A stretch of 64,000 nucleotides of DNA from Candidatus Methylopumilus sp. (GTDB taxonomy: Bacteria > Pseudomonadota > Gammaproteobacteria > Burkholderiales > Methylophilaceae): NCBI GenBank assembly GCA_024640945.1, contig JAHEEA010000008.1:8816-72815 (forward strand). Direction: 5' to 3'. Position 1 is the stretch's first letter. Each line of letters starts with the position of its first letter. Shown one piece after another: positions 10,101 to 19,286 of this stretch. The translations under genes were made by a program, and so were the position numbers. The notes under the pieces were generated by a model, which was not told the DNA's origin, made no database searches, and was given only the letters and a program-made list of their open reading frames with translations.

Positions 10101-10215
10101 ATGCATCAACAGATAACTTCTTCACTGCAAAAATACCAGCCACCATTAAAGCTAAAGCAATAACGATAACAATCAAACGCTGCTTAAGCGCTCCACGTAT
10201 TAAGGATTCAATCAT
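7120..10215 (-). CDS. CzcA/CusA-family heavy-metal RND efflux pump
   Basis: A 1031-residue inner-membrane proton/substrate antiporter of the HME-RND family. One membrane helix lies at the N-terminus, clusters of five or six helices lie at about 340-540 and 860-1025, and two large periplasmic loops lie between. The helix-4 proton-relay region reads AIGLMVDGSVVVVEN, unlike the DFG-type sequence of typical Czc pumps and the AIGxxxDAAxxxIEN type of Cus pumps, so the exported metal cannot be assigned. It follows the adaptor gene by three bases and precedes the PII-like gene by 18. Confidence 0.92.
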   Translation of the reverse strand: MIESLIRGALKQRLIVIVIALALMVAGIFAVKKLSVDAFPDVTNVQVLIATQATGKSPEEVERFITVPLEIGMTGLPGLTEMRSLNKNGLSLITLVFTESTDVYFARQLVMERLMEVADKMPQGVTPILGPVSTGLGEVYQFTLDKKTDGKKALSVEELTERRSVQDWVVRPLLRGIPGVAEINSQGGYVKQYQALVNPDRMNYYGLKLNDIYAALARNNANSGGGVLPHYAEQYLIRGVGLIQNLDDILSIVLKEQNGVPVYMRDVAEVKLGSEVRVGALIKNGETESVGGIVMMMRGGNAKEVVSRIKERVAEVNAKGILPGGLQITPFYDRSELVDAALHTVTKVLIEGIILVIVILFLFLGDVRSSLIVVGTLVLTPLITFMAMNHYGISANLMSLGGLAIAIGLMVDGSVVVVENAFHQLGHRPGESKIRVVLEAATEVGTPVLFGVGIIILVFLPLMTLEGMEGKMFAPLALTIAIALFVSLILSLTLSPVLCSYVLKGGSGEDTRFIQFMKKPYLKMLNWALNNDKKTITTAVSVFVVSLLTVPLLGTSFIPEMKEGSIVPNVIRVPNISLDESIKMEMDAMAIISKIPGVKSAVSGLGRGESPADPQSQNESSPIVSLNPRNTWPKGWTQDTIAAEIQNRLRVLPGAQVVMAQPISDRVDELLTGVRSDVAVKIFGEDMAVLKAKAEEIAKLAGEIRGATDMRVEKVSGQQYLNITIDRNEIARHGINASDVHDVIETAIGGKVATEVFEGQRRFSAAVRYPESFRNNAEAIGDILLTSPNGSRVALRDLAKIEVRDGPAQISRELAKRRIVVGVNVKDRDLGGFVAELQKDLDSKLKLPDGYYLEFGGQFQNMERALSHLAVIIPITIGAIFFLLFLLFNSVRYATMIIMVLPFASIGGIFALFVTGEYLSVPASVGFIALWGIAVLNGVVLVSYIRHLRDDGMSQTEAIIRGCQQRFRPVMMTATVAMLALVPFLFATGPGSEIQRPLAIVVIGGLITSTLLTLVVVPTLYRKFEEKRIEA

Positions 10216-10218
10216 GGC

Positions 10219-11361
10219 TTACTCCAACTCTTTACGCTTGCGTTCATTATTGACATGGAATGCGCCTTCGCCCACCACAACTTCACCAGAATCCACGCCA
10301 TTCACCACCGCTACCATGCCTTGATATTCAGACCCTAATACCACCTCACGTAAGCGATATTTATTGGGCGCAACTTTTACAAATACATGATCTTTATCAT
10401 TTTCACGAACCACTGATTGCACAGGCACAGATAGACGCGATACTGGTTTTGATTGTACTAACATTGAAACAAGCATTTCCGGCTTAATCGCGTGACTAAG
10501 ATTTTTAATTTCACTACGCACTGTAACAGTCCGTGTTTGTTGATTCACGACATCGGCGACATAAATCAATTTTCCTTTGATTGGCTTATCATTCAAAGAA
10601 GGAATATCAATATCAACCTCTTGCCCTTTTTCAATCAAATCCACTTGACGTTCAGGAACTTCAGCGACCGCCATAACATGTGATAAATCTGCAACAACAA
10701 ATAACTCATCGGCTGGCTGAACCACTTGCCCCACATTAATCTTACGGCTAATCACAGTACCTGCGAGCCTTGCTGTCACGGAGCTGAATGAGTCCATCTG
10801 AATAGATCTAGAAAGTTTAGAAATGCTGGCATCAGACATTCCCAACACAATAAGCTGATTGCGAGCCGCGATGAGATCTGCTTTTGCACTACTCAACTCA
10901 GCCTCACGGCGTTGTAATTCAGCAGCACTAATCACATCCGCTTCCAATAAAACTTTGGCGCGCTCAACGGCTTTACTTTGCAGCGTAATTTGTTGCAAAG
11001 CCTTAATGTAGGAAAGTTGGTTCTGAGCCAATTCCGTACTATTAACAGTCGCCAAGACTTCTCCACGTTTTACTTGCTGACCTAATACTGCATCAATATC
11101 GGTAATTCGACCCGTCACTGGAGAGCCAATTTTTGCCATGCGTTGTTCATCCACTTGAATGCTGCCAGGAATTCGTAAAATTTCACGAATCTCAGCATCA
11201 CCAACTGTGATTAATTTCACCTGCTTTTGTAATGCAGGTGAAAGCTCAACCAAATTAGGATCTACTGCTTCTGCTTTTGTTTCTGGTGCTGGGCTGCTGG
11301 GCTTGCAAGCGATTAAGCTTAAAGCGATTAGCAAAGTAGAAAATTTAAGAATTTTATTCAT
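10219..11361 (-). CDS. RND efflux periplasmic adaptor (CzcB-like lipoprotein)
   Basis: A membrane-fusion protein of 380 residues that links the RND pump to the outer-membrane channel. The N-terminus has a lipoprotein signal ending LIALSLIAC. Half-barrel and lipoyl segments (GRITDIDAVLGQQVKRGEVL and AGTVISRKINVGQVVQPADEL) flank a helical hairpin at about 105-175, followed by a beta-barrel domain (VDIDIPSLNDKPIKGKLIYV). The ATG at 11361 is used because AAGGAA lies nine bases upstream; two earlier in-frame ATGs lack a properly spaced site. It starts 13 bases below the TolC-like gene. Confidence 0.9.
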   Translation of the reverse strand: MNKILKFSTLLIALSLIACKPSSPAPETKAEAVDPNLVELSPALQKQVKLITVGDAEIREILRIPGSIQVDEQRMAKIGSPVTGRITDIDAVLGQQVKRGEVLATVNSTELAQNQLSYIKALQQITLQSKAVERAKVLLEADVISAAELQRREAELSSAKADLIAARNQLIVLGMSDASISKLSRSIQMDSFSSVTARLAGTVISRKINVGQVVQPADELFVVADLSHVMAVAEVPERQVDLIEKGQEVDIDIPSLNDKPIKGKLIYVADVVNQQTRTVTVRSEIKNLSHAIKPEMLVSMLVQSKPVSRLSVPVQSVVRENDKDHVFVKVAPNKYRLREVVLGSEYQGMVAVVNGVDSGEVVVGEGAFHVNNERKRKELE

Positions 11362-11374
11362 GTTATTCATTTCC

Positions 11375-12697
11375 TTATGATGATTCGCCAGGCACAACTT
11401 CAGCACCTAATAAGCGCTCAATTTCAAGCATCGCACTAATGTAATCGTAGCGAGCTGAGAGATAATCTTTTTTAACTGCTCGGTGAGTTCTCTGAGCGTC
11501 GAGATACTCCAAAATGCCACGCTCACCAAATTTATAAGCAGCTTCTGCCACTTTAAGAACAGATTCAGCTTGAGTTAATAAGCCATTCTCGAATGCAGCT
11601 ACTTGAGCTTGCGCAATCAAATAACGCTGATAAGCTGCTTCAAGATCACGATTCAAAGCTAATTCCCTGTCACTCAAAATAGCTTGCACTTGGCGAACAT
11701 TGGCTGAGGCTTCAGCAATTTGACCTTGCCGTTGATTCCACAAAGGCAGAGGAATAGCCAAGCCCAATCTAAAACTCGTCAGATCAGGATCTTGATCAAC
11801 ACCTGCTTTTAAAGTTAATCCTGGATTACGTAAGCGCTCTTCCAATTTCAACCTAGCCTCAGCTGTTTCAGAAGCTGCGCGCACTTGTTGCAACTGTGGG
11901 CTTTGGGAAACTAGGTCACGTAAAGACTGAATGGTCGGCAAGCTATTCGCCAAAGGTAACTCACCTAGTAAATCAAACTCTGATGGCATAGCCGTTCCAA
12001 CCAAGCCATGCAAAATCGCTTTTGCCTCAACGACTCGAACAAACGCTGTTTGGTAATCACGTTCAGCAGCTAAGGACTCTGTATCTGCCTTAATCAATTC
12101 ATATTTAGGTGATTCACCAACATCAACGCGCAACTTTACGCGTTCTTTAATTTGCCTAAGCAATTGCCTGTCGTCCTCAACAATTTTTAAAATTGCTTGG
12201 CGTTGCAAAACAGCATAAAAAGAATTTTTAACCAAGGCTCTCAGTTCCAATTTAGTTAACTCAGCACTTGCGCCTGCAACTTTGACATTGGACTCAGCAA
12301 TTTCTCTACGTGCAGTTCTAACATCTAAAAACTCTAGCGGCTGAGATAAAGCGACACCCCAATTATTTTTCGTATCGTTGTTGCCAGAACGATAGCGACT
12401 TGGTCCTGCGCCGACTTCCAGCTCAGGATTAATATAAGACTTAGCAGAAATCACCGCAGCCGCAGCTGCATCCTCTTGCGCCTTAGCAATACGCAAACTG
12501 GGGTTCTGCTGCAATGCTAAATCCATTACTTGGGACAAGGTATATTGATTAGCCGCTTGTACTTGATGCACATAACAAATCATTAATGCACCAAATAACA
12601 ACATCGTACAAATCAAACGGAGTGAAGCTTCGCCAAAGCGTGCACCAACTTTGTGCGTTTGATATTTAAATTGTGACTTCATTTTGATTCTTTTCAT
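11375..12697 (-). CDS. TolC-family outer-membrane efflux protein (CzcC-like)
   Basis: The outer-membrane channel of the tripartite metal exporter. A signal sequence ends near VHQVQA, then YTLSQVMDLALQQNPSLRIA opens the first OEP repeat; the second repeat has AIPLPLWNQRQGQIAEA, typical of CzcC-type proteins. Long coiled helices fill the rest. The start is uncertain: a TTG at 12721 and ATGs at 12697 and 12682 are in frame and none has a strong ribosome site; I use 12697. It is followed at 13 bases by the adaptor gene. Confidence 0.88.
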   Translation of the reverse strand: MKRIKMKSQFKYQTHKVGARFGEASLRLICTMLLFGALMICYVHQVQAANQYTLSQVMDLALQQNPSLRIAKAQEDAAAAAVISAKSYINPELEVGAGPSRYRSGNNDTKNNWGVALSQPLEFLDVRTARREIAESNVKVAGASAELTKLELRALVKNSFYAVLQRQAILKIVEDDRQLLRQIKERVKLRVDVGESPKYELIKADTESLAAERDYQTAFVRVVEAKAILHGLVGTAMPSEFDLLGELPLANSLPTIQSLRDLVSQSPQLQQVRAASETAEARLKLEERLRNPGLTLKAGVDQDPDLTSFRLGLAIPLPLWNQRQGQIAEASANVRQVQAILSDRELALNRDLEAAYQRYLIAQAQVAAFENGLLTQAESVLKVAEAAYKFGERGILEYLDAQRTHRAVKKDYLSARYDYISAMLEIERLLGAEVVPGESS

Positions 12698-12816
12698 TTC
12701 CCGAGGTGAATTTAAACTCAATAAAACAAGCTAATCTTGAGCTCACTGAATAATTGAGCGCGAGATGCTAAGCAAATAGAAGCAATTGCCGCGCCAAGCG
12801 CTCAATAATTATAAAT

Positions 12817-13113
12817 TTAAATCGAGGGAGGACGAATCAACCTGCGTTGACTCGGAGACAAATAGAATGCAGTAAGGATAAAAGTAATGACAAAAAATGG
12901 TACGTAAAAAATTAAATACGCGGGTGGCAACAAAAATTCATCATTCACATCAAAATTATCCGCCAATGGCTGATCAACATCAACGACGTCCGTCACTGCT
13001 ACTAAATTAAGTTCAAAAAAATCATTTTGATCATGGTGTTTTGTCAAAAAACAGAGACACAAGCTCAATGCAAGCATGATGGCAATGACTCTCTGATAAA
13101 AAATATTCGACAT
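12817..13113 (-). CDS. Small two-helix membrane protein upstream of the metal-efflux genes
   Basis: A 98-residue product I do not recognise. One hydrophobic helix lies at about residues 8-23, then a roughly 40-residue loop beginning KHHDQND and rich in Asp/Glu, a second helix at about 63-84, and a basic tail (SQRRLIRPPSI). The charge pattern puts the acidic loop in the periplasm. It starts four bases after the cysS stop and ends 119 bases before the CzcC-like start. Position suggests a small accessory protein of the efflux system, comparable in place to CzcI, but I see no sequence match. An upstream ATG at 13167 would overlap cysS. Confidence 0.6.
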   Translation of the reverse strand: MSNIFYQRVIAIMLALSLCLCFLTKHHDQNDFFELNLVAVTDVVDVDQPLADNFDVNDEFLLPPAYLIFYVPFFVITFILTAFYLSPSQRRLIRPPSI

Positions 13114-13117
13114 TAAT

Positions 13118-14482
13118 TTAAGCTCTACGCCAAGTTGTACCTTGAGGACTATCTTCCAGTATAACACCGTCAGCTAAAAGCTCTTGGCGGATACGATCCG
13201 CTTCAGCGAAGTTTTTAGCTTGTTTTGCTTCTGCACGCGCCAAGATGAGTTGTTCAATCTTTGAGACATCATCACTATCTGCATTACCAGCCTGCAAGAA
13301 AGATTCAGGATCCCGATTTAACAAACCCAAAACGTTAGCCAAACCTTTCAATTGAGCAGCCACTTTCACGTCACGCGTTTTATTTAATTCATTTGCTAAA
13401 TCAAACAATACTGCCACTGCTTCAGGCGTATTGAAATCATCATTCATTGCAGCTTTAAAATTTATAGCACTTACATCTTGCTCATCATGCTTAGCATCAC
13501 TGCTAATTCCACGCAAAGACGTATATAAACGAGTCAATGCTTGTTTAGCATCATCCAAATGTTTATCTGAATAATTAAGTGGGCTACGATAATGCGCACG
13601 CAATATGAAAAACCTAACAACTTCTGCATCATACTTTTTCAAGACATCACGAATCGTGAAAAAGTTGCCTAAAGATTTAGACATTTTTTCATCATCAACA
13701 CGCACGAAACCATTGTGCATCCAATAATTCACAAAAGTACAATCATGCGCAGCTTCTGATTGTGCAATTTCATTTTCATGATGCGGGAATTGCAAATCTT
13801 GGCCGCCGCCATGAATATCAAAATGATTGCCTAAATGGCATTCACTCATCACAGAGCATTCAATATGCCAGCCTGGACGACCTTTACCCCAAGGAGAATC
13901 CCAACTTGGCTCATTAGGCTTTACTGACTTCCATAAAACAAAATCCATAGGATCGCGTTTAAAGGTATCTACCTCAACACGTTCACCAGCACGCAAATCT
14001 TCTAAAGACTTACCAGAAAGCTTGCCGTAAGTTTTAAAACTATTCACCGAATAAAAGACATCGCCATTATCAGCATGGTATGCATGGCCTTTTTCTATTA
14101 AGGCGCTAATCATGTCAATCATGCCTTGAATATGGGCGGTGGCACGAGGCTCAATATCTGGACGTAAAATCCCTAAAGCGTCAGAATCTTCATTCATTGC
14201 ATCAATAAAACGCTGGGTTAACTCAGTAATCGACTCACCGTTTTCATTTGCACGTTTAATAATCTTGTCATCAATATCCGTGATATTTCGAACATAATTC
14301 ACATCGAAACCCGAGCTGCGCAACCAACGATTCACCATATCGAACACAACCATCACGCGTGCATGACCCAAATGACAAAAGTCATAAACAGTCATACCAC
14401 AGACGTACATACTGACCTTACCTGCCACAATTGGCACAAAGGTTTGTTTTTCTCTAGCGATGGAATTGTAAATTTTAAGCAT
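13118..14482 (-). CDS. cysS: Cysteinyl-tRNA synthetase
   Basis: A class I aminoacyl-tRNA synthetase of 454 residues, standard length. The HIGH-type motif is in [10 protein letters not shown] (about residue 34) and the KMSKS motif in [10 protein letters not shown] (about 268). Zinc-binding residues include C28, the cysteine in WHIECSVMS and the histidines in FPHHENE. The gene is divergent from the TPR-protein gene at 14576. Confidence 0.97.
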   Translation of the reverse strand: MLKIYNSIAREKQTFVPIVAGKVSMYVCGMTVYDFCHLGHARVMVVFDMVNRWLRSSGFDVNYVRNITDIDDKIIKRANENGESITELTQRFIDAMNEDSDALGILRPDIEPRATAHIQGMIDMISALIEKGHAYHADNGDVFYSVNSFKTYGKLSGKSLEDLRAGERVEVDTFKRDPMDFVLWKSVKPNEPSWDSPWGKGRPGWHIECSVMSECHLGNHFDIHGGGQDLQFPHHENEIAQSEAAHDCTFVNYWMHNGFVRVDDEKMSKSLGNFFTIRDVLKKYDAEVVRFFILRAHYRSPLNYSDKHLDDAKQALTRLYTSLRGISSDAKHDEQDVSAINFKAAMNDDFNTPEAVAVLFDLANELNKTRDVKVAAQLKGLANVLGLLNRDPESFLQAGNADSDDVSKIEQLILARAEAKQAKNFAEADRIRQELLADGVILEDSPQGTTWRRA

Positions 14483-14575
14483 TGTTAAATTTAAGCATTA
14501 AGAATTTTTGTAGAGCTTGAGTAGGCTTTTTGATAGAATCGTGGGTCCCAACTCAAACGCAAAAAGTATATCACA

Positions 14576-15562
14576 ATGCCTATCACACGCGCTTTATCGA
14601 TTAGCTTTGCACTACTCATCAGCCTTGCATCAATCTCACTACTGCATGCTGAAGACTTAAAAGAGATTGCTGCGCAATCTAGCCAAGGCCAACACAGTGC
14701 CGCTATGGAGCGCATTAACAACCATATCAAGGCACATCCTAACGATGTCCAAGCACTATTCATGCGCGCTGTTATGCTTGCTGAGCAAAATCGAAAAGAT
14801 GACGCAATAAGAGCATTTACTGAAATTACTGAAAAATTTCCAGCTTTACCCGAGCCATATAACAACTTAGCAGTGCTATATGCTGACCAAGGCCAATTTG
14901 ATAAAGCTAAAAAAGCACTAGAAAGCGCGATTAAAACTCACCCAAGTTATGCAACAGCGCATGAAAACCTAGGTGATATTTACGCAAAAATGGCAACAGA
15001 AGCCTACGGCAAAGCCTTACAACTAGATAACACGAATGCAAGCGCTCAAAACAAACTAGCACTAATAAAGGATTTATTTAGCGCGACAAATAAACCATTA
15101 CAAATGGCTAGCGCAAAACCAACGACAACACCTGCAGTAAATCCGCCGCCGCCAAACAATGTCAGCAAGCCTGAGCCTGTAGCTACTAATAAAGCTGCCG
15201 ACACCAGCGAACCAGCGACTGAAAACAAACGTGTTGCTGATTCAGTTAATCAATGGGCAAAGGCATGGGCAAGCAAAGATATTGATGGCTACTTAAGCAG
15301 CTACGCGCACAGCTTTAAAACACCAGATGGCCTAAGCCGTGACGCTTGGGAAGAGATGCGTAAAAGCCGCATTAACAAACCACAAAAAATTAGTGTTTCT
15401 ATTAACAACTTATCTGTTGAAATGATTGACAGCACACACGCAAAAGCTAAATTTAAACAAGACTATCGTGCAGGCAGCTTAGTTGCTAAAACGCCTAAAA
15501 CATTAGACCTTGTTAAATCAGGCCAGCGCTGGTTGATTGAGCAGGAGCGCACTGGTCGCTAA
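14576..15562 (+). CDS. Secreted TPR protein with Cds6/NTF2-like C-terminal domain
   Basis: A 328-residue exported protein: signal peptide to about residue 25 (SISLLHAEDL), three or four tetratricopeptide repeats at about 30-160 (for example EPYNNLAVLYADQGQFDKAK and ATAHENLGDIYAKMA), a Pro/Thr-rich linker at about 180-215, and an NTF2-like domain at about 220-328 (VNQWAKAWASKDIDGYLSSY). The next gene, an L,D-transpeptidase, ends in a related domain, so the two probably act together on the cell envelope. The enzymatic role of the domain is unknown. Confidence 0.8.
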   Translation: MPITRALSISFALLISLASISLLHAEDLKEIAAQSSQGQHSAAMERINNHIKAHPNDVQALFMRAVMLAEQNRKDDAIRAFTEITEKFPALPEPYNNLAVLYADQGQFDKAKKALESAIKTHPSYATAHENLGDIYAKMATEAYGKALQLDNTNASAQNKLALIKDLFSATNKPLQMASAKPTTTPAVNPPPPNNVSKPEPVATNKAADTSEPATENKRVADSVNQWAKAWASKDIDGYLSSYAHSFKTPDGLSRDAWEEMRKSRINKPQKISVSINNLSVEMIDSTHAKAKFKQDYRAGSLVAKTPKTLDLVKSGQRWLIEQERTGR

Positions 15563-15582
15563 ATTTTAACGACCTTTCACAT

Positions 15583-16800
15583 ATGCTTAAAAATAAGATT
15601 TACCTTGTCACTTTATTAGCATTGGTGACTGTGATGCCATGGAACGCGACGGCTTTTAACCGTGGCGACCATATTGCCGCAAAAATCAGCGGTCACATCC
15701 TGTCAAATCAAATTGAAGATCTACTTGCAGCCAGCTTAACCGCAGTCACTGCAGGCCAGTTCGACCAAGCCATTCAGTCTTTGGACAAGCTGATCAGCAT
15801 TGCACCTAATTTTAAATTAGCACATCTCGTCAAAGGTGATTTGCTAATGGCTCGTGCCCAACGCTTTCAAGGCTTCGGTAGTCCATCACCAAATTCAGAA
15901 GATGTTAGCGGTTATCGTGAAGAAGCACGCAAACGTTTAGAGCGTCACTTCGCAAAAGACTTAAGTAATCAAATTCCATCAGCAGTTTGGCAACTAGATG
16001 ATAACCAGCCCTACGTGTTTATTGTTGATGCAGAGCAATCTCGCTTATTTGTTTATCGTAACGAAAATAATGCGCCTAAATATGTCACTGATTTTTACAT
16101 CACAATAGGCAAAAACGGTAGCGAGAAGAAATCACAAGGTGACAAACGCACACCTTTGGGCGTTTATTTCACGCAAACACAACTAAAACAAAAACTAGCT
16201 GATATGTATGGCGATGCAGCTTATCCCTTAAGTTATCCAAATGAATGGGATCAGCATCAAGGTAAAACTGGTAACGGTATTTGGCTACATGGTACGCCAA
16301 GTGATACGTACAGCCGACCACCACAATCAAGCGATGGATGTATTGTGCTAAGTAACCAAGATTTAAAAACACTGAGCCCGATTTTGCAGCAAGGCAATAT
16401 TCCTGTGATTGTGGCTAAAAATGCAGAATGGTCAAAAGAGGATAACGCCTCAAAAGAAAAAGAAAGCTTAATCAACAGTATTGAGAAATGGCGCAGTGAC
16501 TGGGAAGCGCAAGCAACAGACCACTACCTCGCGCACTATGCAAACGCGTTCTTTAGCGATGGCATGAATTTAAAGCAATGGGCAGATTACAAACGTAAAA
16601 TCCAGGCTAGTAAACCAAATGTGGATATTAAACTGACCAATATCAGTGCATTTAACTATCCCAATATTGGTCAAAAAATGGTAGTGGTCACATTTGATCA
16701 ATCATTCCGCAGCAATGCATTAAACAATAAAATGCGCAAACGCCAATATTGGATTTTAGAAAATCAAAGCTGGAAAATCATTTACGAAGGTAGCGCTTAG
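15583..16800 (+). CDS. L,D-transpeptidase (YkuD) with C-terminal Cds6/NTF2-like domain
   Basis: A 405-residue periplasmic enzyme expected to cross-link peptidoglycan or attach proteins to it. A signal peptide ends near residue 24 (NATAFNRG), a short TPR-like helical part lies at about 40-90, and the YkuD domain spans about 140-275 with the catalytic set IWLHGTPSD and [10 protein letters not shown] (His and Cys). The last 110 residues ([20 protein letters not shown] onwards) match the C-terminal domain of the upstream gene. The two genes are 20 bases apart. Confidence 0.88.
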   Translation: MLKNKIYLVTLLALVTVMPWNATAFNRGDHIAAKISGHILSNQIEDLLAASLTAVTAGQFDQAIQSLDKLISIAPNFKLAHLVKGDLLMARAQRFQGFGSPSPNSEDVSGYREEARKRLERHFAKDLSNQIPSAVWQLDDNQPYVFIVDAEQSRLFVYRNENNAPKYVTDFYITIGKNGSEKKSQGDKRTPLGVYFTQTQLKQKLADMYGDAAYPLSYPNEWDQHQGKTGNGIWLHGTPSDTYSRPPQSSDGCIVLSNQDLKTLSPILQQGNIPVIVAKNAEWSKEDNASKEKESLINSIEKWRSDWEAQATDHYLAHYANAFFSDGMNLKQWADYKRKIQASKPNVDIKLTNISAFNYPNIGQKMVVVTFDQSFRSNALNNKMRKRQYWILENQSWKIIYEGSA

Positions 16801-16853
16801 GCAACAATTTAAAATACTTACAACTTATATCAACACAATTTAAAGGACTTAAC

Positions 16854-17345
16854 ATGGTAAAACTACACACTAATTTTGGCGTCATTGGTATTGAACTAGA
16901 CGCAGAAAAAGCACCAATTACAACAGCCAACTTTCTAGCTTATGTAGAAAGCGGTTTTTACAATGACGTCATTTTCCATCGTGTGATTGATGGCTTCATG
17001 ATTCAAGGTGGCGGCTTTACTACTGCCATGAGCCAAAAGAAAACAAATCCAGAGATCAAGAACGAAGCTAATAATGGATTAAAAAACGATAAGTACACTA
17101 TTGCAATGGCACGCACACCGAACCCAGATTCAGCAAGCAGCCAGTTCTTCATCAATGTGAATGACAACGACTTCTTAAACTTTAGCGCACCGACTGCGCA
17201 AGGCTGGGGTTACTGCGTGTTCGGTAAAGTCGTTGAAGGCACTGAAGTGATCGATAAAATTGCTAAAGTAAAAACTGGCAGCCGCAACGGCCATCAAGAT
17301 GTGCCAGTTGAAAACGTCATTATTGAACGTGCTGAAGTTGCTTAA
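16854..17345 (+). CDS. ppiB: Peptidyl-prolyl cis-trans isomerase B (cyclophilin)
   Basis: A 163-residue cytoplasmic cyclophilin with no signal peptide. Active-site motifs are [15 protein letters not shown] and [16 protein letters not shown], with the FGKVVEG strand near the C-terminus. AAGGAC precedes the ATG by six bases. It lies between the L,D-transpeptidase and lpxH on the same strand. Confidence 0.95.
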   Translation: MVKLHTNFGVIGIELDAEKAPITTANFLAYVESGFYNDVIFHRVIDGFMIQGGGFTTAMSQKKTNPEIKNEANNGLKNDKYTIAMARTPNPDSASSQFFINVNDNDFLNFSAPTAQGWGYCVFGKVVEGTEVIDKIAKVKTGSRNGHQDVPVENVIIERAEVA

Positions 17346-17390
17346 ACCAATAAACGTTTAACTCAACTAGCGTACAAAGACCAATCGGAA

Positions 17391-18143
17391 ATGCATACAA
17401 ACCATCAAAGCTATAGTTTGTTCATTTCCGATTTGCATTTATGTGATGCAAGACCAGCAGTGACTTCTGCTTTCATTCGTTTTCTACAAAGCGAAGCAAA
17501 AAATGCCGAGAACCTTTTCATCCTAGGCGACTTGTTTGAATATTGGGCGGGCGACGATGATATCGATAATCCACATCATCAGTCAGTCATCCAAGCACTC
17601 AAAGCATTATCAGATCAAGGCACCAAAACTTTCTTTATTCATGGCAACCGTGATTTTTTAATTAGTACGAAATTTTCAACAAATGCAGGCATTACCCTGT
17701 TAGCGGATCCAACCATGCTTGAGCTTTACGACAAGAAAGTATTGCTGAGTCATGGTGATGATTTATGCACCGATGATGTAGCCTACCAGGCGTTTCGTGA
17801 GCAAGTGAGAAACCCTGAATGGCAGAACCAATTTCTAGAGCAGTCATTAGCAAGCCGCAAAGCTCAGATTAAGGCCTTACGTATGCGTAGTGAAGATGAG
17901 AAATCTGGAAAACCGCTGATGATTATGGATATCAATCAAACAGCACTGGAGAAGTTAATCATTAATTACGATTACCCTCCCTTATTTATCCACGGCCACA
18001 CACATAGGCCCAAGGTTCACAATCTAAACATTAATGATCATGAATGCCAACGGATTGTACTTGGCGACTGGTATGATCAAGGCAGTTGCTTACGTTTAGA
18101 TAAAGATGGCTTTCAGTCAATCGCAGTCAATATTCAATCATAA
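17391..18143 (+). CDS. lpxH: UDP-2,3-diacylglucosamine diphosphatase LpxH
   Basis: A metallophosphoesterase that hydrolyses UDP-2,3-diacylglucosamine to lipid X in lipid A synthesis, at the inner face of the membrane. The di-metal motifs are in order: SDLHLCDARP, GDLFEYWAGDD, HGNRDFL, SHGDDLCTDD and IHGHTHRPKVH. The 250-residue length is typical. It is 45 bases after ppiB and is followed at once by a strong terminator. Confidence 0.95.
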   Translation: MHTNHQSYSLFISDLHLCDARPAVTSAFIRFLQSEAKNAENLFILGDLFEYWAGDDDIDNPHHQSVIQALKALSDQGTKTFFIHGNRDFLISTKFSTNAGITLLADPTMLELYDKKVLLSHGDDLCTDDVAYQAFREQVRNPEWQNQFLEQSLASRKAQIKALRMRSEDEKSGKPLMIMDINQTALEKLIINYDYPPLFIHGHTHRPKVHNLNINDHECQRIVLGDWYDQGSCLRLDKDGFQSIAVNIQS

Positions 18144-18172
18144 AAAAAGCAGCTTATTCAGCTGCTTTTTTT
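18142..18172 (+). terminator. Rho-independent terminator after lpxH, usable on both strands
   Basis: The GCAGC/GCTGC stem has a seven-base loop, a run of seven A before it and seven T after it. It lies directly after the lpxH stop and 24 bases from the convergent nusB stop. Confidence 0.85.
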
Positions 18173-18195
18173 ATGAACTTATTTAGTAAATCAAA

Positions 18196-18660
18196 TTAGC
18201 GCGTCACTTCATTCGGTCTAGCTTCAGCAGCTAATTTATCCAACACACCATTCACATATTTATGACCATCAGTGCCGCCGTAAGATTTTGCTAATTCAAC
18301 ACCTTCATTTATCGCAACGCGATATGGAATGCTGACATCAAAAATCAATTCATAGGCTGAAATCAATAAGACCGCATGCTCAATTGGACTAAGCTCAGCA
18401 ATCGGACGATCTAAGAATTTAGTAATGCGGCTATCCAACTCTGGAATTTGACCGTAAACCCCTTCCAACAAACTTCTAAAGTAAGTTTCATCAGCACGAG
18501 CAAACTCGGCCTCATCCGCCATCTCGCGCACGATTAAACGTAGCTCTTTAGGGCTTAATAAATATTGATACAAACCTTTAAGCGCAAGCTCACGAGACTT
18601 TCTACGATTGCCTGCTGGTTTACTGCTTTTTACAGCAGATTGTTTTTTTTTATCACTCAT
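18196..18660 (-). CDS. nusB: Transcription antitermination factor NusB
   Basis: A 154-residue all-helical RNA-binding protein that acts with NusE (S10) in rRNA antitermination. The N-terminus [14 protein letters not shown] and the C-terminal [32 protein letters not shown] are characteristic. The start overlaps the ribH stop by four bases (ATGA), so the two are translationally coupled, a common arrangement. Confidence 0.95.
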   Translation of the reverse strand: MSDKKKQSAVKSSKPAGNRRKSRELALKGLYQYLLSPKELRLIVREMADEAEFARADETYFRSLLEGVYGQIPELDSRITKFLDRPIAELSPIEHAVLLISAYELIFDVSIPYRVAINEGVELAKSYGGTDGHKYVNGVLDKLAAEARPNEVTR

Positions 18661-19106
18661 ATTTGCTTCAGTAAGTTAACCATTTCAATTGCGACTTCCG
18701 CCGCTTCTGCACCTTTAACATCAATACGCGCTAAAGCCTGCTCATCATTTTCAGTTGTCAAAATCGCATTTGCGACCGGCACACCATATTGCAATTGCAC
18801 TTCAGAAACGCCACGTGCGGATTCATTTGATACAACTTCGAAGTGATAAGTCTCACCACGGATAATTGCGCCAAGCGCAATTAATGCATCAAACTTTTCA
18901 CTATTAGCCATGGCCTGTAAAACGACTGGTGTTTCTAAAGCACCAGGAACAGTTGCCAATGTAATATCTTCTGCTGCAACACCTAATGCCAAAAGCTTAG
19001 CTTCACATGCTGTTAATAAACCTTGACCAACATCACTATTAAAGCGAGACAAAACAATCCCGATTTTCAAGCCTTTACCATTCAAATCTATTGCGATTTT
19101 ATTCAA
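18657..19106 (-). CDS. ribH: 6,7-dimethyl-8-ribityllumazine synthase
   Basis: The penultimate enzyme of riboflavin synthesis, of 149 residues. Motifs: [17 protein letters not shown] (substrate binding), [33 protein letters not shown] with the catalytic histidine, and [20 protein letters not shown]. It is upstream of nusB in a two-gene unit; no riboswitch is evident in the 180 bases before it, which are shared with phoB. Confidence 0.96.
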   Translation of the reverse strand: MNKIAIDLNGKGLKIGIVLSRFNSDVGQGLLTACEAKLLALGVAAEDITLATVPGALETPVVLQAMANSEKFDALIALGAIIRGETYHFEVVSNESARGVSEVQLQYGVPVANAILTTENDEQALARIDVKGAEAAEVAIEMVNLLKQI

Positions 19107-19208
19107 AACGCACTCCTTTATTTAAGGCATACCACAGTTTCATCAATGCGTAATAATACCACTAAGCCCAGCTTGCTTCGAAGGCAATGTTTTAAGTAAT
19201 TGCAAGCA

Positions 19209-19226
19209 ATGTCATCAAACTGTCAT
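19209..19226 (+). promoter_or_regulatory. Pho box upstream of phoB
   Basis: Two direct repeats ATGTCAT (19209-19215) and CTGTCAT (19220-19226) are spaced 11 bases start to start, the PhoB-binding arrangement. The box lies 61 bases before the phoB ATG, so phoBR is probably autoregulated under phosphate limitation. Confidence 0.8.
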
Positions 19227-19286
19227 ATTTTCTTCATATAGTAAGTAAAGTTGTGATAAAACATTAGAACTGAAAAGAGAAAAACA

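Noticed and set aside
14491-14865. 124-codon minus-strand frame upstream of cysS
   Set aside because: It is antisense to the signal peptide and first repeats of the TPR protein, which has clear domain structure.
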